Source of the DNA: an uncultured Micrococcales bacterium
GTDB lineage: Bacteria > Actinomycetota > Actinomycetes > Actinomycetales > Microbacteriaceae
Direction of reading: 5' to 3'
DNA: 8,241 bases
NCBI GenBank assembly: GCA_913056225.1
Contig: CAJXMQ010000041.1
Span: 1 to 8,241 of the forward strand
In this document: positions 1 to 5,553 of the stretch, piece by piece
Layout of the letters: every line of letters starts with the position of its first letter
Position numbering within the stretch: position 1 is the first letter of the stretch
Notes under the pieces: model-generated
What the model saw: only the letters and a program-made list of their open reading frames with translations
What the model was told of the DNA's origin: nothing
Databases searched by the model: none
Program-made: the position numbers and the translations under genes

Positions 1-1249
1 TGGATGCAAAATCAATGCCATAGAAACATGGCCATTCAATCGGAGGTGAAGAAATCCGAACATGCACCTCGCTTGCACCTGCTTCTTTCAACATCTTCAC
101 CAAAGCTCGTTGGGTATTGCCTCGAACAATTGAGTCATCAACAACCACCAGTCGCTTACCCTTGATTGTTTCTCGCAAAGGATTCAGCTTCAGCCTGATT
201 CCCAGTTGCCTCAAAGTGTCAGAGGGTTGGATAAAGGTTCTGCCGACGTAGCTGTTTTTCACCAAACCATGCCCAAACGGAATCCCTGATTGCTCGCTGT
301 AACCAATTGCCGCAGGAGTTCCACTCTCTGGAGTTGGAATCACCAAGTCAGCGTCAATTGGATGCTCCCGAGCCAAGGTTCTGCCCATTTCAACTCTTGC
401 CTCATAAACAACCCGGCCATTGATTGTTGTGTCTGGCCTTGCTAGGTAGACATACTCAAAAACACATCCAGCTGGTTTTTTCTCTGCAAACTGAAATGAG
501 CGCAATCCGTTTTCATCGATTGCAATAAATTCTCCAGGCTCTACCTCGCGAACAAAGCTTGCACCAATGATGTCCAGAGCTGCACTCTCGCTGGCGACCA
601 CCCAACCTCTATTCAGCCTTCCCAAAACTAAAGGTCTGACACCTTGAGCATCACGTGCTGCATACAGTGTGTTCTCATCCATGAACACAAAGCAGAACGC
701 ACCCTTCACCTGAGGCAAAATCTCCATCACGGTTTGTTCCAAGCTACTGTCTGGGTTTCCGGTCAGAAGTGCTGTTAGCACTGCGGTGTCAGTGGTTGTT
801 CCACCTCTGAGGTCACCGGCATGCTCTGGATAGCGAGTTTCCAATAGCTCGAGTAATTCTTGGGTGTTGGTTAGGTTTCCGTTGTGACCGAGGGCTACCG
901 TTCCGAAAGCGGTTTTTCCCATGGTTGGCTGCGCATTGCGCCAAGCCGAGGATCCGGTTGTTGAATAACGGCAGTGGCCAACTGCGATATGACCGTGCAG
1001 AGATTCGAGGGTAGCTTCGTCAAAGACTTGGCTGACTAGCCCCATGTCTTTATAGGCAAGCATTTTCTTGCCGTCACTTGTGGCAATTCCTGCAGACTCT
1101 TGACCTCTGTGCTGAATTGCGTAAAGACCAAAGAAAGCTAGTTTGGCGACTTCCTCACCAGGTGCCCAGACTCCAAAGACACCACATTCATCCTGTGGGG
1201 ATTTTTCCCCAGGAAATGTTTCGTGGGTGAGTTTTCCGTCGCCTCGCAT
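1..1249 (-). CDS. purF: Amidophosphoribosyltransferase PurF (3' end cut by window edge)
   Basis: Catalyses the first committed step of purine synthesis: glutamine plus PRPP gives 5-phosphoribosylamine. The first 416 codons are visible; the C-terminus lies beyond position 1. A short propeptide precedes DECGVFGVW, so Cys22 should become the N-terminal nucleophile of the glutaminase domain after processing. HRGQES, CRYSTTGSS and GHNGNL follow, typical of Ntn glutaminases. The phosphoribosyltransferase half carries the PRPP loop VVVDDSIVRG at residues 368-377. Cys262 (in AGCVFEYVY) and Cys408 (in WPCFYGID) match two of the four 4Fe-4S ligands of the Bacillus-type enzyme; the other two would lie off the window. 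The ATG shares one base with the upstream stop (TGATG), which suggests translational coupling. It is the third gene of a minus-strand operon. Identification is secure. Confidence 0.97.
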   Translation of the reverse strand, partial: MRGDGKLTHETFPGEKSPQDECGVFGVWAPGEEVAKLAFFGLYAIQHRGQESAGIATSDGKKMLAYKDMGLVSQVFDEATLESLHGHIAVGHCRYSTTGSSAWRNAQPTMGKTAFGTVALGHNGNLTNTQELLELLETRYPEHAGDLRGGTTTDTAVLTALLTGNPDSSLEQTVMEILPQVKGAFCFVFMDENTLYAARDAQGVRPLVLGRLNRGWVVASESAALDIIGASFVREVEPGEFIAIDENGLRSFQFAEKKPAGCVFEYVYLARPDTTINGRVVYEARVEMGRTLAREHPIDADLVIPTPESGTPAAIGYSEQSGIPFGHGLVKNSYVGRTFIQPSDTLRQLGIRLKLNPLRETIKGKRLVVVDDSIVRGNTQRALVKMLKEAGASEVHVRISSPPIEWPCFYGIDFAS

Positions 1250-1539
1250 CACTCCCCACTCTTTTTTTCGTCAGCGTCAGTTTCTTCACTGCGGCTGGCG
1301 ATAGCCTGTTTCGATTTTCTCAAAGTCAGCCAATCAAGCAAAATTGCCAGAACCACACCAATTGCTGCACCGGTTCCACCGACATAAACAATGAATAAAC
1401 CGAGAGCATTTTCCTCATTCACCCCAGCAGCTGGAGCCAAGAGATAAAGACCAACCCCCAAAATCACACCGAGAATCGCTCCGGTGATTCCAAACGGAAG
1501 AAGCTTCGGTGCGCGCCTGATGTTTACTGGTTCTTCCAT
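1249..1539 (-). CDS. Small two-helix membrane protein upstream of purF
   Basis: This 96-residue protein has two hydrophobic segments, about residues 14-35 and 46-70, both rich in glycine (ITGAILGVILGVG and GGTGAAIGVV), which suggests tight helix packing. A basic N-terminal stretch (IRRAPK) precedes the first helix, and the tail after residue 71 is hydrophilic and charged, ending in an acidic-lysine run. By the positive-inside rule both ends are probably cytoplasmic. I recall similar short proteins beginning with an RRAPK-like motif beside purF in Actinobacteria, but no function is known to me. It begins 7 bp after the SCP-like gene and its TGA shares one base with the purF ATG, so the three are almost certainly cotranscribed. 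No good Shine-Dalgarno sequence is seen before its ATG, so coupling to the previous gene is plausible. Confidence 0.8.
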   Translation of the reverse strand: MEEPVNIRRAPKLLPFGITGAILGVILGVGLYLLAPAAGVNEENALGLFIVYVGGTGAAIGVVLAILLDWLTLRKSKQAIASRSEETDADEKKSGE

Positions 1540-1546
1540 GGCTCAA

Positions 1547-1930
1547 TTATTTCGCAGAATCTTCTGAATCACTAATCTTTAGCGGAAACAGTTCAGAAAC
1601 CAGCTCCGCTCGATTTCCACTGGCACTGATCAATCCACTGGCATAAAGCTCTTGCCAGCTCAGATCCCCTGACACCAAAGCTAAGAAGCTCTCTGGTTTC
1701 ATCTCCACCACATTGGCAGGTGTTCCCCTTCTATGGTCGGGACCAGCAATGCACTGGGTTGCCCCAAAGGGCGGGATTCTTAGCTCCACGCTATTGCCCG
1801 GATTGGTCTGAGCAATCTCCTCCAGCGCATACCGAACAGCAAGGGCGATCGCCTCAGGATTTCCATCAAGGTATTCATTGATGGCATTGATGCCATCTTC
1901 AGGTTTGATTTTTCTTTTCGCCAATGCCAT
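1547..1930 (-). CDS. Bacterial SCP-type (sterol carrier-like) protein
   Basis: A 127-residue soluble protein of the family annotated in Actinobacteria as 'sterol carrier family protein'. I recognise the block VELRIPPFGATQCIAGP (residues 48-64), followed by HRRGTPANVVEM and the C-terminal LSWQELYASGLISASGNRAEL (90-110). The fold is related to SCP-2, a lipid-binding fold, but no ligand or reaction is established for this subgroup, so the name should not be read as a function. There is no signal peptide or membrane segment. It is the first gene of the operon leading to purF. The ATG at 1930 directly abuts GGGAG (1935-1931), too close to serve it, whereas the in-frame TTG at codon 3 (1924-1922) sits 6 nt from that GGGAG. 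The true start may therefore be TTG, giving a protein beginning MAKRKIKP. Confidence 0.85.
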   Translation of the reverse strand: MALAKRKIKPEDGINAINEYLDGNPEAIALAVRYALEEIAQTNPGNSVELRIPPFGATQCIAGPDHRRGTPANVVEMKPESFLALVSGDLSWQELYASGLISASGNRAELVSELFPLKISDSEDSAK

Positions 1931-1945
1931 CTCCCGCTCAGTTTC

Positions 1946-1951
1946 AGACTA
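1946..1951 (-). promoter_or_regulatory. Candidate -10 element for the SCP-membrane protein-purF operon
   Basis: Read on the minus strand this is TAGTCT, fitting the actinobacterial TAnnnT pattern. Transcription would begin near 1938, leaving a leader of about 14 nt that contains GGGAG before the TTG at 1924. No convincing -35 hexamer is visible at normal spacing. The element is inferred from sequence alone. Confidence 0.4.
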
Positions 1952-1966
1952 CCGCCGCAGCTTGGC

Positions 1967-1972
1967 TAGACT
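1967..1972 (+). promoter_or_regulatory. Candidate -10 element for the purD operon (leaderless start)
   Basis: TAGACT fits TAnnnT and lies exactly 7 nt before the purD ATG at 1980, so the predicted transcription start coincides with the A of the start codon. This geometry is typical of leaderless actinobacterial genes, and indeed no Shine-Dalgarno sequence precedes purD. The upstream -35 is poor (TTTCAG at 1942-1947, with a 19-bp spacer). The element lies within the same 49-bp gap as the divergent purF-operon promoter. Confidence 0.45.
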
Positions 1973-1979
1973 TCTTGCC

Positions 1980-3200
1980 ATGCGCATATTGGTTTTGGGA
2001 AGTGGTGCGAGAGAGCACGCAATTGTGAAATCTCTAATCCGAACGGGAACCGAACCAGAGGACATTGTTTGTGCACCTGGAAACCCTTGGATTGCCAACG
2101 AGGTTGAGTGTCGAACCGACATTGACATCATGGATGAACTCGATGTCAGTCGAATCGCCATCAGCGAGCGCATCGGACTTGCAATCATCGGCCCCGAGGC
2201 ACCTTTGGTTGCTGGCATGGCAGATGTTCTAAGACAACAGGGAATCAATGTTTTTGGACCATCGAAGCAAGCTGCCGAATTAGAGGGAAGCAAAAACTTT
2301 GCCAAAGAGGTGATGAAGTCAGCCGGTGTTCCAACAGCGGGAAGTGCTCTTTGTCACACATTGGAAGAACTTGACCAGGCCATGAATCAATTTGGTGCTC
2401 CTTATGTGATCAAGGCAGATGGTTTGGCTGCTGGCAAAGGGGTGCTGGTCACTGAAGATCGCGAAAAAGCCATCGAGCATGCACGGATTTATATCAACGA
2501 AGGAGTCTTGGTTGAGGAGTTTCTGGAGGGTGAAGAGGTAAGCCTGTTTTTCCTCTCCGATGGAAAAAACGTTTTGCCTCTGTCCCCAGCACAGGACTTT
2601 AAGCGAGCCTATGACAACGATGAAGGACCAAACACCGGTGGCATGGGTGCATACAGTCCCGTCCCCTGGCTCCCAGAGAACTTTGTTGATGAAGTTCAGG
2701 AGAACATTGCCCAGCCTGTTGTGACCACCATGCGTGAGATGGACATTGACTTTGTTGGTCTTTTGTATTGCGGGCTAATTGTCACCAAAGAGGGCACCAA
2801 GGTCATTGAATTCAATGTTCGGTTTGGAGACCCGGAAACCCAAGCAGTTCTAAGAAGGTTGAAATCAGACCTTGCAGATCTGTTGCTCCGCGCCTGCACC
2901 GGAAGACTCAATCATGGCCCCAAGCCAGATTTCAGCTTCCATGCAACAGTGACCGTTGTTTTGGCAAGTGAGGGCTACCCAGTATCAACAGCCGAGGTAA
3001 GAGAAGTCACAGGAATTGAGAAAGCTGATGCAATGGAAAGCATCGAGGTTTGCAAGGGCGGTGAAACCGGCAGGGTGCTTAGTGTTGTTGGTCACGGTGA
3101 TGACATCAAAAAAGCAAGAACTAGGGCCTACCTCGGTCTAGAGCAGATTCAACTCGAGGGCAGTTTTTATAGAAAAGACATTGCCGAGAAAGTCCAGTAA
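1980..3200 (+). CDS. purD: Phosphoribosylamine-glycine ligase (GARS) PurD
   Basis: ATP-grasp enzyme that joins glycine to 5-phosphoribosylamine to give GAR, step two of purine synthesis, in the cytoplasm. The protein starts with the family N-terminus MRILVLGSGAREHAI (1-15). The ATP-grasp domain shows YVIKADGLAAGKG (142-154), EEFLEGEEVSL, NTGGMGAYSP (218-227) and EFNVRFGDPE (277-286), which contains the metal and nucleotide ligands. At 406 residues it is slightly shorter than the usual 420-430, with no visible domain loss. The reading frame is open 34 codons further upstream, but that extension would run antisense into the SCP-like gene and lacks family similarity, so the ATG at 1980 is chosen. 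Its TAA shares a base with the purC ATG (TAATG). Confidence 0.97.
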   Translation: MRILVLGSGAREHAIVKSLIRTGTEPEDIVCAPGNPWIANEVECRTDIDIMDELDVSRIAISERIGLAIIGPEAPLVAGMADVLRQQGINVFGPSKQAAELEGSKNFAKEVMKSAGVPTAGSALCHTLEELDQAMNQFGAPYVIKADGLAAGKGVLVTEDREKAIEHARIYINEGVLVEEFLEGEEVSLFFLSDGKNVLPLSPAQDFKRAYDNDEGPNTGGMGAYSPVPWLPENFVDEVQENIAQPVVTTMREMDIDFVGLLYCGLIVTKEGTKVIEFNVRFGDPETQAVLRRLKSDLADLLLRACTGRLNHGPKPDFSFHATVTVVLASEGYPVSTAEVREVTGIEKADAMESIEVCKGGETGRVLSVVGHGDDIKKARTRAYLGLEQIQLEGSFYRKDIAEKVQ

Positions 3201-4027
3201 TGAGCTGGGAACATTTCTATTCGGGAAAAGTCCGAGAGCTTTATAAAAACCCAGAACTTCCAGACCACATCCTGATGGTGGCAACAGATCGAGTCAGTGC
3301 CTTTGATCACATCCTTGAACCCGAGATTCCAGGCAAAGGAATAGAGCTCACAAAAATAACCAACTGGTGGCTAAAAAAACTAGATGTTCCCAATCAACTG
3401 ACTGATCTAGAAATCCCAGAGAAGTATGAAGACAGAGCAATCATCGCCAAAAAGCTCAAGATGTTCCCAATCGAGTGTGTGGTTAGGGGTTATCTGGCGG
3501 GAAGTGGTTTCAAGGAATACCAGCAAACAGGCTCAATCAGTGGTGTTGAGATTCCAGCGGGGCTTTCCCTGGGAGATAAATTGCCAGAGCCCATCTACAC
3601 CCCGGCCTTCAAAGCTGAACAGGGGGATTCTGATTACAACATCAGCTTTCAAGAAACCATTGAGCTCATCGGTGAGGAACACGCCCAGGCTCTCAAGGAT
3701 CTCTCTTTGTCGATTTTCAAAAAAGCCTCAGAGCTAGCCGACAAAGCTGGGTTGATAATTGCTGATACAAAGTTTGAATTTGGCCTGGATGGCGATGAAA
3801 TCACCCTTGCCGATGAGGTGCTAACTCCTGACAGCTCCCGCTATTGGGATAAGCAGGCCTGGCTGGCAGGAGAGCGTGAACAGAGCTTTGATAAGCAAAT
3901 AATCCGCAACTGGTTGGATGCAAACTGGGATCGAAAAAATAATCCCCCCACTCTTGAAAAACACATCGTGAAATTGACCTCTGATAAGTATTCTGAGCTT
4001 AGGCAGAGACTAGAAAGAGTTGACTGA
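3200..4027 (+). CDS. purC: SAICAR synthase PurC
   Basis: Phosphoribosylaminoimidazole-succinocarboxamide synthase, which condenses CAIR with aspartate using ATP. Visible family motifs are YSGKVRELY (7-15, ATP loop), ATDRVSAFD (28-36), PIECVVRGYLAGSG (90-103), IADTKFEFG (187-195) and DEVLTPDSSR (205-214). The length of 275 residues is within the range of the longer SAICAR synthases. The C-terminal helix region (WDRKNNPPTLEKHIV) resembles the PP-containing tail seen in that group. It is coupled to purD at its start (TAATG) and to the next gene at its stop (TGATG), so a single purD-purC-gcvH-like transcript is likely. No frameshift or missing catalytic motif is seen. Confidence 0.97.
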   Translation: MSWEHFYSGKVRELYKNPELPDHILMVATDRVSAFDHILEPEIPGKGIELTKITNWWLKKLDVPNQLTDLEIPEKYEDRAIIAKKLKMFPIECVVRGYLAGSGFKEYQQTGSISGVEIPAGLSLGDKLPEPIYTPAFKAEQGDSDYNISFQETIELIGEEHAQALKDLSLSIFKKASELADKAGLIIADTKFEFGLDGDEITLADEVLTPDSSRYWDKQAWLAGEREQSFDKQIIRNWLDANWDRKNNPPTLEKHIVKLTSDKYSELRQRLERVD

Positions 4028-4389
4028 TGTATCCAAAGGATTACCTCTATAACAAAAACCACGTATGGGTTGATAACTCCGAGGAATTCGTCATTGTTGG
4101 CATCACCAGTTATGCAAGCGATGAGCTCGAAGACATTGGAAAAATCGAACTTCCGGATGAGGGAGATGAAATTGAAATTGGCGACCCACTGATTGCGGAT
4201 GCCCTTGATTTTTACTCACCCGTGGCCGGTGAGGTTGTTGAAGTGAACCCAGTCGCCATGTTCAACACAGAATTGATTATTGAAGACCCTCACGGCGAGG
4301 GTTGGCTTCTCAAAATCCAGGTAACAGAGACTGATCCAAAGCTTATGGACCAGCAGGCCTATTTGGACATGATTGGTGATTTGGAATAA
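4027..4389 (+). CDS. gcvH: GcvH-like protein lacking the lipoyl-lysine hairpin
   Basis: The 120-residue protein is clearly built on the glycine cleavage H-protein plan: YNKNHVWV (8-15), VGITSYASDELEDI (24-37), IELPDEGDEIEIGDP (40-54), YSPVAGEVVEVN (63-74) and EDPHGEGWLLKI (86-97). In ordinary H proteins about 13 residues, including ESVKAxSD with the lipoylated lysine, separate the G(D/E)x turn from Y(A/S)PV. Here only LIADALDF (55-62) is present. The hairpin tip is five residues shorter and no lysine lies between Lys39 and Lys96. Other conserved positions differ too: LGDI is LEDI, and PELVN is TELII. The barrel fold is probably kept, but lipoate cannot be attached at the usual site, so H-protein function in glycine cleavage is not expected. 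Its start overlaps the purC stop (TGATG), tying it to purine genes. Its real role is unknown to me. Confidence 0.88.
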   Translation: MYPKDYLYNKNHVWVDNSEEFVIVGITSYASDELEDIGKIELPDEGDEIEIGDPLIADALDFYSPVAGEVVEVNPVAMFNTELIIEDPHGEGWLLKIQVTETDPKLMDQQAYLDMIGDLE

Positions 4390-4410
4390 ACAAAGGCCAT
4401 TAATTATTGA

Positions 4411-4428
4411 GGGCTCTAGAGGGAGCCC
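4411..4428 (+). promoter_or_regulatory. Hairpin enclosing the Shine-Dalgarno sequence of the DoxX-like gene
   Basis: GGGCTC (4411-4416) pairs perfectly with GAGCCC (4423-4428) around the loop TAGAGG. The ribosome binding site AGAGGGAG (4418-4425) lies partly in the loop and partly in the 3' arm, and ends 5 nt before the ATG at 4431. The stem could therefore limit initiation or couple it to ribosomes arriving from upstream. No T-run follows, so it does not look like an ordinary terminator. Six GC-rich pairs are visible; function is inferred. Confidence 0.45.
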
Positions 4429-4430
4429 CA

Positions 4431-4907
4431 ATGACTATCATCGAAAAAGCCAATAAACAGTTCGAAACTCTCGACCAGCAGGTCATTAAATACATGTCCA
4501 AGCTTGGTCTGCCGATTCTTAGATACTCACTTGCGGTTGTATTCATTTGGTTCGGAGGATTGAAAGTCTTGGGGCTTTCCCCCGCTTATGACCTAGTGGC
4601 TGCCACCGTTTACTGGCTAACACCAGAAATCATTGTTCCGCTTCTAGGACTGTGGGAGGTTCTAATCGGTGTTGCATTGCTGTTTAGGCCACTGATCAGA
4701 GTTGGTCTTTTGTTGCTCGCAGGTCAGATGCCGGGAACTTTTTTGCCAATTGTCCTGCTTCCAGACGTTGTTTTCACGGCCTTTCCAATTGGGCTCACCA
4801 TTGAGGGACAATACATCTTCAAAAACTTGGTGATTATCGGTGCTGCTTTGGTTGTTGGATCAACGGTGAATGCAAAGGCTAAAGCTTCTTCAAATGCTTC
4901 TGAATAA
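4431..4907 (+). CDS. DoxX/DUF417-like four-helix membrane protein
   Basis: A 158-residue integral membrane protein with four hydrophobic segments at roughly 27-47, 66-85, 88-110 and 128-145. The pattern FIWFGGLKVLGLSPA (38-52), then a helix with LLGLWEVLIGVALL, then GQMPGTFLPIVLLP, then EGQYIFKNLVIIGAALVVGS, resembles proteins annotated as DoxX family or YkgB/DUF417. Their biochemical role is poorly defined. The ATG at 4431 is chosen because AGAGGGAG lies 5 nt upstream; an in-frame TTG at 4407 would lack such a site and add residues unlike the family. It follows the gcvH-like gene by 41 bp in the same direction and may be part of that operon or independently controlled through the hairpin. 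Its last 29 bp overlap the 3' end of the convergent toxin gene. Confidence 0.8.
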   Translation: MTIIEKANKQFETLDQQVIKYMSKLGLPILRYSLAVVFIWFGGLKVLGLSPAYDLVAATVYWLTPEIIVPLLGLWEVLIGVALLFRPLIRVGLLLLAGQMPGTFLPIVLLPDVVFTAFPIGLTIEGQYIFKNLVIIGAALVVGSTVNAKAKASSNASE

Positions 4908-5247
4908 TCACTGAGGCTTCTTCAAGAGTCAATTTATCGGTTGCTATATCGAGGGTTAGGTTGAAACCCGTCTCATCATCCATTGTGTGAGAGAAGCCAT
5001 TGATCCATAAAAAAGACACCATCATCACCCAGGATGTTCGTTTGTTTCCATCCACTAACGCATGGTTTTTGATAATGGATTGCATCATCGCAGCCACTTT
5101 CAATGAAAGTTCTGGATAAGCGTCTTCGCCAAACAGACTCGTTTGGGGTCTAGCAAGAGCAGACTCTAAAAGACCGATGTCTTTGACATAAAAGCCCAGT
5201 CTCTTAATTTGGTACAGGGCGTCTTCAATTGTTAGATACTCGGTCAC
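4879..5247 (-). CDS. doc: Doc-family toxin (Fic fold)
   Basis: A 122-residue single-domain Fic-fold protein of the death-on-curing type. The catalytic motif reads HALVDGNKR (62-70), matching HxFx(D/E)(A/G)NKR with leucine in place of phenylalanine, a substitution I believe is common in this family. ARPQTSLFGEDAYPELSLKVAAMM (32-55) is the typical upstream Doc region. Phage P1 Doc phosphorylates elongation factor Tu and stops translation; whether this one does so is inference. It starts with GTG at 5247, overlapping the antitoxin stop by four bases (GTGA), the usual arrangement for coupled toxin-antitoxin genes. All key residues appear intact, so it is probably active. Its 3' end overlaps the convergent DoxX-like gene by 29 bp. 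Confidence 0.93.
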   Translation of the reverse strand: MTEYLTIEDALYQIKRLGFYVKDIGLLESALARPQTSLFGEDAYPELSLKVAAMMQSIIKNHALVDGNKRTSWVMMVSFLWINGFSHTMDDETGFNLTLDIATDKLTLEEASVIIQKHLKKL

Positions 5248-5444
5248 GCGTCAGCCAGACGTTGCATCAGTTTCTTGTCGTGTGAAAGCACAAACTCCAG
5301 TGCATCGTCCAATTCTGCTCGACGTTTTGATTTCATGTCGTAAGACTCAATCATTACCTCGATGGCTTTTTGCTTTGAGCAGCCAAGTTCAGAAGCGATT
5401 CCGCTCAGTTTTTGCTCTAGTTCTTCATTTAATCTCAGTGTCAT
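5244..5444 (-). CDS. Ribbon-helix-helix antitoxin partner of Doc
   Basis: A small protein with the RHH/CopG pattern: an N-terminal strand MTLRLNEEL, helix A EQKLSGIASELG, then helix B SKQKAIEVMIESY. The C-terminal part, ending HDKKLMQRLADA, is a likely amphipathic helix that would bind and block the Doc active-site groove, as the Phd tail does. It probably represses its own operon by binding the palindrome at 5454-5468. Two in-frame ATGs exist, at 5450 and 5444. I choose 5444 (66 residues) because a -10 element ends 7 nt before it, implying a leaderless transcript, and because MTLRL is a natural RHH beginning; starting at 5450 adds only Met-Ala. It overlaps the toxin start by four bases. Confidence 0.85.
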   Translation of the reverse strand: MTLRLNEELEQKLSGIASELGCSKQKAIEVMIESYDMKSKRRAELDDALEFVLSHDKKLMQRLADA

Positions 5445-5451
5445 GGCCATG

Positions 5452-5481
5452 AGACTAATGGTATCAGTTAGCCACCATCAA
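5452..5481 (-). promoter_or_regulatory. Promoter and probable operator of the toxin-antitoxin operon
   Basis: Read on the minus strand, TTGATG (5481-5476) is a fair -35, followed after 18 bp by TAGTCT (5457-5452) as the -10. The predicted start of transcription coincides with the ATG at 5444. The imperfect palindrome ACTAAT-GGT-ATCAGT (plus strand, 5454-5468; five of six positions symmetric) overlaps the -10, where a bound RHH repressor would block RNA polymerase. These are sequence readings; autoregulation is inferred from the family. Confidence 0.5.
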
Positions 5482-5484
5482 TCC

Positions 5485-5518
5485 CCAGTTCGGCTGATAG
5501 AACAACTCGGCTTTTTTT
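5485..5518 (+). terminator. Weak candidate plus-strand terminator
   Basis: CCAGTT (5485-5490) can pair with AACT(C)GG (5504-5510) with one bulged C and a 13-nt loop, followed by C and seven T residues (5512-5518). It would stop plus-strand transcripts, such as read-through from the DoxX-like gene across the antisense strand of the toxin-antitoxin pair, before they enter hutH antisense. The stem is short and bulged, so this is a tentative call. Confidence 0.25.
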
Positions 5519-5522
5519 GACA

Positions 5523-5531
5523 TGTGGATAA
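5523..5531 (-). promoter_or_regulatory. Perfect DnaA-box word in an intergenic gap
   Basis: The minus strand reads TTATCCACA, an exact match to the high-affinity DnaA box. It stands alone between hutH and the antitoxin gene, with no cluster, no dnaA/dnaN and no AT-rich unwinding region nearby, so it is not an origin. It may be a titration or regulatory site, or chance. Confidence 0.3.
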
Positions 5532-5553
5532 CTTTTGTTGGTGGGGTGAACCC

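Noticed and set aside
1878..1979. Upstream in-frame extension of purD by 34 codons
   Set aside because: It would read antisense into the SCP-like gene, and the family N-terminus MRILVLGSGAREHAI starts exactly at 1980.
1949..2305. Long minus-strand reading frame inside purD
   Set aside because: It is antisense to conserved purD codons, has no recognisable motif and is explained by codon bias of the true gene.
4192..4216. Sequencing frameshift as the cause of the missing GcvH lysine
   Set aside because: The frame matches the family on both sides, so the loss is a multiple of three, and no alternative frame here encodes an ESVKA-like segment.
4884..4925. Exact 10-bp direct repeat GCTTCTTCAA at 4884-4893 and 4916-4925
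   Set aside because: Both copies lie within the doc coding region, in different frames, in a Lys/Glu-rich segment; short enough to be chance, and there is no duplicated flank to mark an insertion site.
5517..5522. Perfect TTGACA on the plus strand
   Set aside because: No -10-like hexamer lies 16-19 bp downstream and the next sequence is antisense to hutH.
5451..5553. Replication origin, suggested by the DnaA box
   Set aside because: A single box, no dnaA or dnaN and no AT-rich unwinding element nearby.
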